Source: Catonia carolina (Eukaryota; Arthropoda; Insecta; Hemiptera; Achilidae). Taken from it: a DNA stretch of 64,000 nucleotides. The stretch is taken from NCBI GenBank assembly GCA_035578175.1, contig JAQMRL010000021.1, forward strand, positions 2,490,323 through 2,554,322, read 5' to 3'. Under the pieces are notes generated by a model. That model worked only from the letters and a program-made list of their open reading frames with translations. It was not told the DNA's origin and did no database searches. The position numbers were made by a program, and so were the translations under genes. Each line of letters opens with the position of its first letter. Positions within the stretch are counted from its first letter, which is position 1. Of this stretch, positions 33,833 through 44,726 are shown piece after piece.

Positions 33833-34689
33833 AAAAAATACTTCCAGGATTCATTCTCTTAATGAATATTATTAAAATACAGAACCAAAAAACGAATAAA
33901 AATTTTAAAAACAAAGGTGAAATAAAAATACAAACTTTTTAAACATATATTTACAATTAATTTTTATTACAATAAACAATTTACACAATAAAAAATCTCA
34001 CTAAACAAAAATCAAAATTACATATCACAGTTGACAACAAAATCTAAACACAAAAATATTTTTTTTTGGCATTTATTTATTTATTTATAATAATTTATTT
34101 TTTCTATGAAAGTATGAAATTTACAGATGGAAAATTGATAATTTATGGCTTTTTAATAAAATTTTTATTGTTGAAAAGAAAATTAACATATTACTGCATT
34201 TCATTACATAATTTTTGCAGTATGAGTGTATTGAATAAAATTTATGATTTTGTATATAAATAAAAAACTATAATACTAAATTTTATGAATAGATCAATGG
34301 GAATTTTTTTTACCATAATATGTGAAAGAAATATTATTAGGTAATAAAACAATTTTGACTAACAGTATTTTTTTAACACGAATTCCACATAAAAAAACAT
34401 GTCAACACAAAAACTGACAGAAAAATTTCTCTCATTTTTGATACATTTATCTCAACATATTTTTAGCAAGTATGAATTCTCTTGTTTTGTGTGAATTTTT
34501 GAGGTTAAATATAAATAAAGTGTTGAAATTTTTTTCAAATAATGTTTACCATTTACAATTTTTTTTAGGTAATTTAAGTTTATGGATGTACATAATACTA
34601 GTGAAATGTAAAATAAAGAGAACTTTATCAGTTGTAGAAAATTAAAGAAAAATGTAGAAAAATTTGGATTATGTAGACCAGTGTGTCTC
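33833..34689. other. Very AT-rich intergenic stretch
   Basis: No gene, no repeat partner seen. Short frames look random. Confidence 0.4.
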
Positions 34690-34745
34690 AACCAGTGTTT
34701 CACCGCCTCCTGGCAGTTACAGGGAATGTCTGGAAGGGTCGCTAA
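34690..34745. repeat. hAT-like end fragment
   Basis: CAGTGTGTCTCAACCAGTG resembles the CAGTGGTTCTCAAACT end of hAT (Charlie-type) elements. No matching second end. Confidence 0.3.
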
Positions 34746-34848
34746 ATATGGGGAAAAATATTAAAAACAGTTATTCATTTAATAAAGAGACACAAAAATT
34801 GTACATTACTTTAACAACTTTTCTAATTTAATTAACGCGAAACAATTT

Positions 34849-34980
34849 TTTTTTTTTTTTTTGGTTTAACGTTCGACTGTTCTGCAATTACTGCTAATGC
34901 AGACGGTGAAGGATGAAATTATTTTTGTAATGTATGAAAATATGGCATGCCTGAATGGGATTTGAACCCAAGACCGCATT
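34849..34980 (-). mobile_element. SINE A, minus copy
   Basis: Poly-T, GGTTTAACGTTCGACTG, body and B box GGGATTTGAACCC; stops before the A box. Confidence 0.82.
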
Positions 34981-34984
34981 AATA

Positions 34985-35110
34985 CCGGCCGCATTGACGA
35001 AGTTGGTAACGTGCTCGCCTCTCATCATGCGATCTTGGGTTCGAATCCCATTCATTCACGGCATATTTTCATACGTTAAAAAAAATCATTTCATCCTTCA
35101 CCGTCTGTGT
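34985..35110 (+). mobile_element. SINE A, plus copy cut by SINE C
   Basis: Head CCGGCCGCATTGACGAAGTT and body up to CACCGTCTGT, where SINE C entered. Arranged head to head with the minus copy 34849-34980. Confidence 0.82.
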
Positions 35111-35505
35111 TGTTGTTTAGGTCATCAGCCAAAAGGCTGGTTTGAACCTGCAGAGGTTTTACTAAGTAAAATGAGGAGTGAGGTGGTTTACCATTGCATT
35201 CCTCACTGAGTGGAAACGTACGCTTATCAGCATGCCGGGCCCTCTGAAAAGCACAATTTTCCACTCTGCAAATGACACCGTCAATTCATTCACCACAGGG
35301 TCTGGCTGTATAATGAAATCCATTACTTTCAGAGAAGAGAACTCTGATAAGTGTCTTTTACACCTCTACCTCCTCTGTTCTTAAATGATTCAGTCATTTA
35401 ATTGGCTGACCATGTGATAAGAAACAGAACTATTTATTTTAGCCCTGGAACAAACAGATTGAGTGTAAATAATTTGACACTTCACCTTTCTGTTATGGGC
35501 AGTCA
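35111..35505 (-). mobile_element. SINE C, full length
   Basis: From GTTGTTTAGGTCATCAGCC to TCTGTTATGGGCA, duplication CACCGTCTGT at both sides. Confidence 0.9.
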
Positions 35506-36545
35506 CCGTCTGTATTACCAGTTGTAGATGTCCTTTCTACAATAAATGAATTTCTTACAAGATTTGAATCATAAATTAAATATTATATTCTTTATTTTTC
35601 TTTTACAACTTTTGAAATCGAATTTATCATTATTATTATTATCTTGTCCCCTTATTATTTACTCACTCCAATTAACTATTTATTTTTTTAATATATAAAT
35701 TTCATCTCATTTTTTAAAGAACGATTATGGATGGGACCTCCACCTTCCTTTAACGTCCAGGTCCCACTGAATCATTTTACAATTTCTTCATCCTCCTTTA
35801 GTTGTCTAGCAACCAGATTTTGTTTATCCCTTTTCTTTTTTAAAATTAAATAATTTTTATTATTTTATTTTCCACCAGCTGGGTCTATTTACATTTATTT
35901 TAAACTAAAAATAAACAAAGCCAGCTGTCAATGATTTTGAATCGTCACACAGTAATTGCAGAAGTCGGACATTAAATAAAAAAAAAAAAAAAAAAAATTG
36001 TAGATGTGATATAAATAACTTTACAAAAGTTCCTAATAAACATAAATTACATCAATCATAAAAATGTGTTTTATTAACAATTTATAACTCATAAATATTG
36101 GTTGAATTCCGTATTGTAATTTTGATAGTATTATAAATAAATAAATTATATAATACTATAAGAATTAACTGTATATATCATAAACAAATACATAAATAAA
36201 TATTTTTAAATAATCAGTATGAACTTAACACAACACAAATAATTACATATTATCAAAATTATCTGTAACTAACACAAAACTACATCAAAACTCATGTTTA
36301 AAAGAAGACATAAACGTATTTTTTGAGGTTATGGTGTAATTCAATTAATATTCCATTTTGCCAGTAGTTTGTAAACTTGTAACTTTCAATTCAATCATAA
36401 TATGTAAACATACTACAATACATTTTTAATTAAATTTAATGTACACTGTAAAAATTCTTGAAACTTTAAACTAGTTATTATTACGTTGTATCAACACCTT
36501 GGTTATTAGCGACTGCATTGGGTTGAGGAAAGTGGATTTGAACTT
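35506..36545. other. AT-rich intergenic stretch
   Basis: A short SINE A 3' end (GCAGAAGTCGGACATTAAAT and poly-A) is at 35948-35998. The rest has no recognised content. Confidence 0.45.
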
Positions 36546-36556
36546 GTAATAGTTTT

Positions 36557-36625
36557 CAATACCCTGGCTGGGAATCGAACCCAGGAATTCCGCTTTACAG
36601 TTAGCACGCTAACCACAGGGCATGA
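36557..36625 (-). mobile_element. tRNA-like sequence, probable SINE head
   Basis: On the minus strand TGCCCTG and CAGGGTA form an acceptor-like stem, TGGTTAGCGTGCTAAC resembles an A box, and CTGGGTTCGATTCCCAG is a perfect T arm. The anticodon arm is too short (about 15 nt) for a functional tRNA, so it is more likely a SINE head or a tRNA pseudogene. Confidence 0.55.
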
Positions 36626-37185
36626 AGGGGCCAACTTTTTAAATTTTTAGTTTAAAAAATCAGTTAATATTGTATAATAAAATTAATCTTAATTTACTAA
36701 TAAGCTTTTGAATAACTTACATTTTTATGTATTTCTGTATCAAGAATTGAAAATTAAAATAATTACATATTAAACATAAATTCTAGTCAAAATCTATAAG
36801 ATTTAAATTTACCATTTAAAGCCTATGTAATAAACAATACTAAACAGTATTTATGAGAAATAAATAAGAGAAGGTTTCATGTAAAAAATAATTTTTATCA
36901 GTTCTAAAATATTTTTAAGGAACATGAATAAATTAGTTTTTTAATTTTTTTTTTATTTGATAAAACATTCAATAAATATATTTATTATATGTTAGATGAT
37001 TTGAATGTATTTTTTAAATGAACACCTTATTTAATTATTTATTAGTTAGTTATTAATAATTCTCTTTGGTAAAATATATAACAATAGATAAATTATTTAA
37101 AAATTTGCAGAAAACCTAATGAAAATATATCATGGTACAAATTTTACAGTAACCAGAGAGCAATTTTATATGCTTTCAACAATTT
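36626..37185. other. AT-rich intergenic stretch
   Basis: No gene or repeat recognised. Confidence 0.4.
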
Positions 37186-37495
37186 ATCTTTGAGTAATAA
37201 TAAATATTACATACGTTTTGTAATGGATAATTTAAAGAAATCAAAAGAGGACACCCAAATGAAATTTTATAGAGCAATGGCTGTTCCACAAATGAGTGGT
37301 ACAATAAAATATTACTTATGGGAGTATATAGGTACAATTAAAATATCAAAGGATGGTAAAAGCACAAGAGATATAAAAAGTAGGATTGCTCAAGCTAGAA
37401 GGGCCTTTGATGACTACAAACACTGATTAACAGATTAGGAAAAATCTTGTAAACACTGTGTTTGGAGTGTAGGATTATACAGGAGTGAAACGTAG
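37186..37495 (+). pseudogene. LINE family 1 related fragment, degraded
   Basis: Reads TIKISKDGKSTRDIKSRIAQ ARRAFDDYKH and then, shifted, LGVGLYRSET-like remains. It matches the middle of the copies at 6 and 11 kb but is clearly older. It stops where a minus-strand LINE begins at 37497. Confidence 0.75.
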
Positions 37496-37496
37496 G

Positions 37497-38150
37497 TTTT
37501 TTTCCTTGCATCCAGGAGACTCCAAAGGGGAGTATAGGACATGTCAAGATAAAACTGATAAACTGAAAGTTTATCACCAATGATAAATTCATCACTTACC
37601 AACAGGAAATTGTTTTTAGTACTGCTTACTTCAGTAGGCTTGTCATGAATCCCATTGAATCAAATATCACACAAAATAAAAAATAAAAAAATCTAACACA
37701 ATCATAAATTCATCACTTACCAATAATTTTTCCTGCTACTGCTTAACTCAGTAGGCTTGTCATGAACCCCTTTGTATCAAATAGTACCCAATATTTGTTT
37801 AATTAGAAGTTAAATATTTTTCAATCAAAACTATTTAGAAAGGAATTTGTGCACACTGTAAAATGTTTCATCAATCAATTATTGTTTTAGCTTTTTTTTA
37901 AATGACTTAAATTGTCACAATTTTTTAAACCTTGTGGCAATCTATTGATGTATTTTCCTACCTGCATAAGTTGGTTTTTGTTGAAACCATTTAGTGTTGT
38001 GATTAGCAACATAATAATCGATTCTGTTTCTTGTGTAGTGGTTGCAAACATCTAAATTCTGTAACAAGGTATTTTTCTTTACGTACATTATCACTTCAAA
38101 AATGTACAAAGAAGGGACTGTAAGACCTGGTTTAGCTAGAAGAAACAAAT
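37497..38150 (-). pseudogene. Non-LTR reverse transcriptase C-terminus and 3' UTR
   Basis: On the minus strand: GLTVPSLYIFEVIMYVKKNT, DVCNHYTRNRIDYYVANHNT, then INRLPQGLKNCDNLSHLKK. The pattern VPSLYIFE...YNTRN...PQ-LKN is the C-terminal domain of Jockey/I-like insect LINEs, a different clade from the YGSETW families here. Downstream is a 3' UTR with a direct repeat of about 127 bp (37577-37680 and 37704-37800, core GTAGGCTTGTCATGAA), ending in a short A run. Confidence 0.72.
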
Positions 38151-38154
38151 GAAT

Positions 38155-38199
38155 AGGAAGCTAAGATGAAAGCTGGAACAGGTTGAAATGCCTAACCCT

Positions 38200-38241
<42 letters not shown>

Positions 38242-38303
38242 GAAGAAGAAGAAGAAGAAGAAGAAGAAGAAGAAGAAGAAGAAGAAGAAGAAGAAGAAGA
38301 AGA
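38155..38303 (+). repeat. LINE family 3 end with long GAA tract
   Basis: TGCCTAACCCTTAAGAAGAAG matches the 3' end of the LINE at 12598-13716. The GAA tract is about 100 bp with one GTA interruption. Confidence 0.75.
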
Positions 38304-38671
38304 AAATAATTCATAATTCTAGGTAAATTTTTGTCATCAGGACATGATCAAGGAAGGGAATAAAAGGGAGAAAATGCCCTGAACTCTACATCCCTAGTTT
38401 ACATTTAAATAATACATAATGCGATAATATACCAAGGCAGCATGAAATGTTTTTCTGCAAATTTTAAATTTACATTGATAAATATTTTTTCTTATTATCT
38501 AGCATTAGTTAAATTTTTTTACAAATTTTACGTTAGGTTTTATCGTTACACAACATTCATAAATCATTCATAAAATTAGGAAAAATAAATTAGTACAGAA
38601 TAAAAAGAATACATTTAAAAAGTTCCTGGGTAAACTAATTCAATTGTAGGTTAATAAGAAAGTCTAAAGTC
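38304..38671. other. AT-rich intergenic stretch
   Basis: Nothing recognised. Confidence 0.4.
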
Positions 38672-39011
38672 CAGTCTCTCTTAGTTTGCTCCTAATGTAA
38701 ACAAATAATGACATCACTGAGCATGCGCATTGTGTCAAAATGAGTACACGCTGATTAAAAAGTAACAACAGATACTTTCAAAAGTATTTAAATACAAAAT
38801 ACTTTTAAAAGTATTTTTCTAAATGAAATTGTCAGGCCTACATCATATCATAACTGATATTTTTAGTACTTTAAGTACTATTTAAAAAATAGTTAACTTA
38901 ATAGGAATACAACATCCGTAAAGTCACAGACTCTAGCGTGCACCCCTACTAGCGTGTAGTAGGTGGCTTTTGTTTGTTGACAGTAGGAGCAAACTAACAA
39001 CGGCTGAACTG
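38672..39011. mobile_element. MITE-like repeat F, copy 2 (empty of D)
   Basis: Same ends as 25564-26791 (CTCTTAGTTTGCTCCTAATG and the inverted copy). It has an extra inner AAATACTTTTAAAAGTATTT palindrome at 38770-38820. Confidence 0.75.
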
Positions 39012-39088
39012 TAATGATATCTATATTATTCTATTAAACATTATATTTTCAAATGGAAAATGAAATTTGGTTTTATGAGATACAGTAC

Positions 39089-39145
39089 AACCTGTCACAT
39101 CCGGATCTGTAATATCCGGAGCCTCCCATATCCCCGGATGTATCT
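39089..39145. repeat. Possible pogo-like left end
   Basis: CAGTACAACCTGTCACATCC followed by GGATCTGTAATATCCGG resembles a pogo/Tigger end. No right end found. Confidence 0.3.
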
Positions 39146-39306
39146 CCAAACTAATATTTCAATATTTGTTAGTGAAATGGTTATTAATTAATTTATTTAT
39201 TTCCATTATATTTATTTTACAATATGTAAAATTTTTTATCTATCTAAACAGAAATTACTTTCTTGAATAAGGCAAAGTCTGTGCTCAGGAAAAGACAGTG
39301 ATAAAA

Positions 39307-39325
<19 letters not shown>

Positions 39326-39337
<12 letters not shown>

Positions 39338-40212
39338 ATTCCTAATATGTGTACGTTGCAATCTGTTCAACTCTGAACAATAATCAACCCCATGACCCAA
39401 TGAGATGAAGATGATGTGTATGACGTGTAAATGAGGTGTAGTCTTGTGCGGACTCAGGTCGACCATTCCTGAGAGAGTATGGTTAATTGAACCCCAACCA
39501 TCAAAGTACACCGGTAACCACTGTCTAGCATTCAAATCCGTATAAAAGTAACTACCTTTACTAGGATTTGAACCAGGAACCTTCGTCTCCGAAAATCAGC
39601 AGTTAAACAGCTGATTTTGGCGACGACTTTACCTCTAGACCAACTCGATGGGTTAATAACAATAATATGTTATTATTTACAAATTGTCAATACCTTATGA
39701 ATTAATTACAGATTACTGATTACAATATTCTTGTCAATTATAAATTACACTTTTAGAATTATAAAGTGAATTATTACATTAATTTTTAGGTAACTATAAA
39801 TGAATTGGGCAAACCTAAACCAACCGATCCATGGATGAGCTCAATGATTGAGCCTCAATCAACTCCCAGACCAACCAAGTATTTTTAAAGTTTACATTTA
39901 ATGACACCAATCGATGCAGTAAAAAATAATTTATGTAAATCGGAAGGCAAACGTTAAAAAATGTCGGATCCATATGATCAAACACCCTTTGACCTCCTGA
40001 TGTATTTCGTTTCACTTCCATGGCCAATCCAGCCTTAACTCTTCTGTGCTGTAATTATGCTCTAAAAGAGCAATTTTTTTCTTTATTCTTATAAATATTA
40101 CTAGCGGACCCGACAAATGTTGTCCTGTGGAAACGTAACTCCAAAAATCATATTTTTTTTTAATCAATCATAAATGTTTTGTGATGTTTTTATGAATCTA
40201 AAAAATAATATT
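39326..40212 (-). repeat. Tandem duplication unit 1 (contains SINE B)
   Basis: A SINE B (39326-39655) plus about 550 bp of flank is repeated directly at 40213-41085. Both SINE copies share private changes (AATCAGCAGTTAAACAGC and CGATGGGTT), so the SINE was present before duplication. Confidence 0.9.
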
Positions 40213-41085
40213 TTTTTTTTTAATTCCTAATATGTGTACGTTGCAATCTGTTCAATTCAGAACAATAAGCAACCCCATGACCCAATGAGATGAGGATGAT
40301 GTGTGTGGTGTGTAAATGAGGTGCAGTCTTGTTCAGACCCAGGCCGACCATTCCTAAAAGAGTATGGTTAATTGAACCCCAACCATCAAAGTACACCGGG
40401 AACCACGGTCTAGTATTCAAATCCGTATAAAAGTAACAACTACCTTTACTAGAATTTGAACCAGGAACCTTCGTCTCCAAAAATCAGCAGTTAAACAGCT
40501 GATTTTGGCGACGACTTTTCCTCTAGACCAACCCGATGGGTTAATAACAATAATAAGTTATTATTTACAAATTGTCAATACCTTATGAATTAATTAACGT
40601 ATTACTGATTACAATATTCTTGTTAATTATAAATTATACTTTTAGAATTATAAAGTGAATTATTACATTAATTTTTAGGTAACTATAAATGAATTGGGCA
40701 AACCTAAACCAACCGATCCATGGATGAGCTCAATCAACTCCCAGACCAACCAAGTATTTTTTAAGTTTACATTTAATGACACCAATCGATGCAGTAAAAA
40801 ATAATTTATGTAAATCGGAAGGCAAACGTTAAAAAATGTCGGATCCATATGATCAAACACCCTTTGACCTCCTGATGTATTTCGTTTCACTTCCATGGCC
40901 AATCCAGCCTTAACTCTTCTGTGCTGTAATTATGCTCTAAAAGAGCAATTTTTTTCTTTATTCTTATAAATATTACTAGCGGACCCGACAAATGTTGTCC
41001 TGTGGAAAGGTAACTCCAAAAATCATAAATTTTTTAAATCAATCATAAATGTTTTGTGATGTTTTTATGAATCTAAATAAATAAT
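40213..41085 (-). repeat. Tandem duplication unit 2 (contains SINE B)
   Basis: Second unit: SINE B at 40213-40545, then the same flank with small changes (an 18-bp deletion in the stretch GAGCTCAATCAACTCCC relative to unit 1). Confidence 0.9.
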
Positions 41086-41433
41086 ATAATATAATATTAT
41101 TCAATACTACTGCTGGGTCTTACTAATATGCTACAAATTGTCAAAAAGTTTCGTAAACACGATCGAAGCGCCATCTACTTGATAAAATTGTGAACTTTAA
41201 GCTAACCAAAACACAATCGGAGCGCCACCTACAGAATACAATGTGAACTTTAAGCTAACCTAAAAATCAAATAAAATTTGTAAATTAGTTAATTAATTTA
41301 AAAAACTTATTCTATCGGGTCGAATTGTGAATCTATACGATCTTAATCTCACACAAAAAATTTCATAAGAATCGGTCCAGGCGTTTAGGAGGAGTTCAAT
41401 GACTAACACACGGACAGAAGAAATATATAATAG
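40975..41433 (+). mobile_element. Interspersed repeat ending in GGTCCAGGCGTTTAGG motif
   Basis: Starts CTAGCGGACCCGACAAATGT and ends near AAGAATCGGTCCAGGCGTTT...ACACACGGACAGAAGAAATA. This kind of start and end is familiar from many decayed insect repeats, but I cannot name the family. The start is also present in unit 1 at 40104. Confidence 0.5.
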
Positions 41434-42480
41434 ATGTAAAGAAGTACTATTTTCCTATAAATATTATGTTTCTGTGCACAAGAGTGCACCAATAAATAAA
41501 CATTTTTTGAAACATAAAAAATCTGTTAACGGCATGTTGTTTGGCGTTTAAAATTGCACAAAAATTTGATAACCCGAAAATTCTCAATCAGCACCCTCTA
41601 GCCTGCGGTAGGGGTTGTATTTTTTTATCTCCTAAATGGTGCATCATAGAGAAAAATTGTATAGAATATTTTTTTTACCCCTTGCAAATTACTTTAAAAC
41701 CATATATCTATTGTTGCCATTAACTTGCCGGTTTGGTGAGAAAACTCAAAAAACAAAATTTCGGCTTTTTGGGGTTTGCCGTTTTCATATTATTCTTTCT
41801 TTACACCTTCAAAATGGATTATTTCGTCAAATTTATATAAATATAAACAGTTACACGTACCTGTTGGATCACGGGTAATGTTCCAGATTTTAAATCGGGG
41901 TCTTACGGGGTCGCTACCCTTATCCAAACGATATGAAATGTTTCATTTTTAGAATACAGAAAGTCTTTTGATGGCATGTTGTTTAGCGTTAAAAATTACA
42001 CGAAAATTTGATAACCCGAAAATTTTCAATTAGAACCCTCTAGCCTGCGGTAGGGGTTGTATTTCTTTATCTCCTTAATGGTGAATAGGGCCAAAATGCA
42101 TGAACCTGTTTCATGCCCCACAAAAACGTACTTCAACATTATATAACCAAAGTTGCCCTTAATCTACCGGTCCGGTGAGTAAACTACAAACACCAAATTT
42201 CGGTTTTTTGGGGTTTGCCGTTTTCAGGTTTTCTTATCTTTACACCTTCAAAACGGTTTTTTAGGCAAATTTTTATTACCAAAACGTTACAGGTACGTAA
42301 CGTTCATTCATTCATTCACCTTGTGGCAAATGGTTCTGATCCCCCTACCCCTCTCAGGCCCAGACACGGAAGCACCGCAAAGCGCTGCTGGAGTCGCGAG
42401 TATTTATTATAGATGTAAAGAAGTACTATTTTCCTATAAATATTATGTTTCTGTGCACGAGAGTGCACCAATAAATCCAC
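41430..42480. repeat. Nested direct repeats
   Basis: A 75-bp sequence (GATGTAAAGAAGTACTATTT...GAGTGCACCAATAAAT) occurs at 41430-41505 and again at 42406-42480. Between them a 350-400 bp unit is repeated in tandem (about 41520-41930 and 41955-42300), with shared phrases TTTGATAACCCGAAAATT and CCTCTAGCCTGCGGTAGGGG. Not coding in a convincing way. Confidence 0.85.
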
Positions 42481-42721
42481 TTTAGTTGGTTATAATTTAT
42501 TAATATTGAGATATTTTGATGGGTCAACCTTCATCAGGGTACATAATAAAAGAAACATAATAAATAAATAAATAAATAAATAACAATAAATCATAAAAAG
42601 AAACTAATTTTTTTTTTTGAAGACGTTATCTTCTATGTTAGTTTTGATAGAATTCTATTCAGAGTGATTACAGGCGGAAGGATTCAATTTGATGACTATT
42701 CATAAATAATTTATTTTTTAT

Positions 42722-42895
42722 TTTTATTTTTTATTGAGTGATGATGCCTACATAAGCCTTGGGCTTGTGCGTAGGTAATGATATGTGGTGATTTACAGAT
42801 GAAAAAAATGCCAGACCTGACCGGGAATCGAACCCGGGACCCCCGCATAGTAGCCAGTTGCGCTGACCACTACACCACGGGTCGGCCAAATTATT
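42722..42895 (-). mobile_element. tRNA-derived SINE, separate family
   Basis: On the minus strand GTGGTGTAGTGGTCAGCGCA is an A box and CCGGGTTCGATTCCCGG a perfect T arm. The body after it ends in an A/T-rich tail at 42722. The acceptor stem is only partly paired, so it is a SINE and not a tRNA gene. Confidence 0.75.
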
Positions 42896-43001
42896 AAAAT
42901 TAAATACTGATTAAAGTTAAATTCAAGTATACAGACTTGAATTATTTGATAAAAACTCATTCTCATTCTATACAATGTTGAAAATATAATGTTTTTTAAA
43001 T

Positions 43002-44296
43002 TAGTAATGTGTCGATACCAATATTTTTCGATTTTCGATACCAAGAAACAAAAAAATCGATTCTCGATTCAGATTACAAAAATCAAAACTAAGACAAATT
43101 TATGCTTTTGATGGCAATTTTTAATTCCGATATCTGTCCATCTGTTCGATAAATCCAGACCTCAGATACTACAAGGGAAAAAATTAATAACAACAAATGG
43201 GTTTTGGATTCATAATCAAAAAAATAAAATCTGGTGTGAAACACTCACACAACTTTCTCTTGCCAATACAAATAATGACCAATATAACCTAACATTAGTA
43301 ATAAAACATTAGAAATAAACAAAAAAACTAACCTCTACAAACATAACCTTATTTTAATCATGAGTGAAAAATGCATAATGAAATTCAACCACAGTTTGGC
43401 TTAAAAATACGGAAAATCACTCTTTCACGCTAAACCAGGGTCTGTAGTGAAAAATGCTCTAAATAAAAGATGTAGATCTTTTAATTTCCTATAAATTTGA
43501 TTATATACACTTTTGTCGTAAAATGCATACTAAGGCCGAAATCTTAAAAAAAATCTATTTTTCACACGTTTTCGCGAGAAAAAAAACAGAAAATTGCTAA
43601 TTACCGCTAAACTAAGCGTTATACAAAAAATGTTTGAAATAAAAGTTGTAGAATTTTAAATTCTCTACAACTTTAATTATATAAAATTTTGCGGTAAAAT
43701 GCATAATAAAGCCGCAATCTTAAAAATAACTTTATTACATAAAAACAGCCTTACCAAGAATTTCAGCAAACATGGTGCCACCCTATCTTGTAGAGCATAA
43801 TAAATTTTTTGTAAACCAGGCATTTTTAAAAAAAATCGTAGGACCAGTTTTTGAGAAAATCGCAAAAAAGTGAAAAATTACACGAATAAACTACTACTTC
43901 CAGTTGACCGATTTTGATGAAAATGTTTGTGTCGGGTCCGGTAGTGGTATGTAACTTAAGTTTCAAGTTTCAAGTTTGTATGATGTTCCGTTCTTGAGAT
44001 ATTTTTGTATACACACACAGACCAATCGCTAAAAACATGTTTTTTTTGGGGTCAGGGGGTCTGAAATCGTGTAGATCCGGTGAAAACTCGATTTCTTAAA
44101 ATCGACATGAAAACAATACTTTCCTTCCTATATATTCATATAGGCAAGAGAAAGTAAAAATAAAAAATTTGTCACACTTTGAAAACTAGAGAATCGGCAT
44201 CAAATAATCGACTTTTTGCCATCAGTCCTAGTTACCGATTACTTTTTTAAGTATCGGTAGTATCGAAAATTGACATTTATAATCGACACATCCCTA
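43002..44296. mobile_element. Possible hAT-like MITE containing D
   Basis: The ends TAATGTGTCGATACCAATAT and ATAATCGACACATCC are roughly inverted, and AT-rich TTTTCGATTTTCGATACC repeats occur just inside both ends. D (43230-44155) sits in the middle. Boundaries uncertain. Confidence 0.4.
43230..44155 (-). mobile_element. D-family HINE-like element, full length
   Basis: From TCTGGTGTG to AAGAGAAAGT, A runs at both sides, short (CA)5 tract. Confidence 0.87.
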
Positions 44297-44466
44297 GAGA
44301 AAAATATGTTTTTGAAATTCATTGTACAAAAATGGTAACATTACAATATATTTTTACAATAACTTTTACAAAATAGTTTTGGGTTTTTATCCAGGAACTA
44401 TTTAATAGATTGATTCTTTATCAATGGTACATTAAATTATAATTTGTTATTAATATTTAGTTACAA

Positions 44467-44652
44467 CTATAGCAGGTAAAATGCAGCGATAACAGCTACC
44501 ATTATGAGAGCTGTTGAAGCAACGGCAGTGTGATGTGACTTTGAGTTATCATAAACATTGTAATATACTACCCTGTCTGATAATGGTTGAAGCGGTCTGT
44601 AATTATGTGTTAATAAACCACCACTTGTACGTATTTTTCTGAATGCATCCAG
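44467..44652 (-). CDS. Alpha-carbonic anhydrase last exon with GPI-type tail
   Basis: The exon has 61 codons plus TAG, starting after ATGTTACAG. It begins LDAFRKIRTSGG, contains NYRPLQPLSDRVVY (the NFRPVQPL-R motif that ends the catalytic fold), then a short polar linker. It finishes with ALIMVAVIAAFYLL, a hydrophobic stretch with nothing after it. That arrangement is typical of a GPI-attachment signal as in CA4 and CA15-like enzymes; a single C-terminal membrane anchor is the alternative. The intron before it is 8.2 kb and holds the nearly full-length mariner and LINE fragments. No clear AATAAA was seen close downstream. Confidence 0.93.
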   Translation of the reverse strand: MDAFRKIRTSGGLLTHNYRPLQPLSDRVVYYNVYDNSKSHHTAVASTALIMVAVIAAFYLL

Positions 44653-44726
44653 CTGTAACATAATTATAATACTATTTTATTAAACTTTTCCTTTGTTTGC
44701 ATACACTAAATATATTATAATTTTTT

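Noticed and set aside
32688..33875. CRISPR-like arrays from regularly spaced short repeats
   Set aside because: The repeats are perfect tandem 7-mers or CA units without spacers, in a eukaryotic genome.
36557..36625. A tRNA gene
   Set aside because: Good acceptor and T arms, but the anticodon arm is too short and no plausible anticodon loop can be placed.
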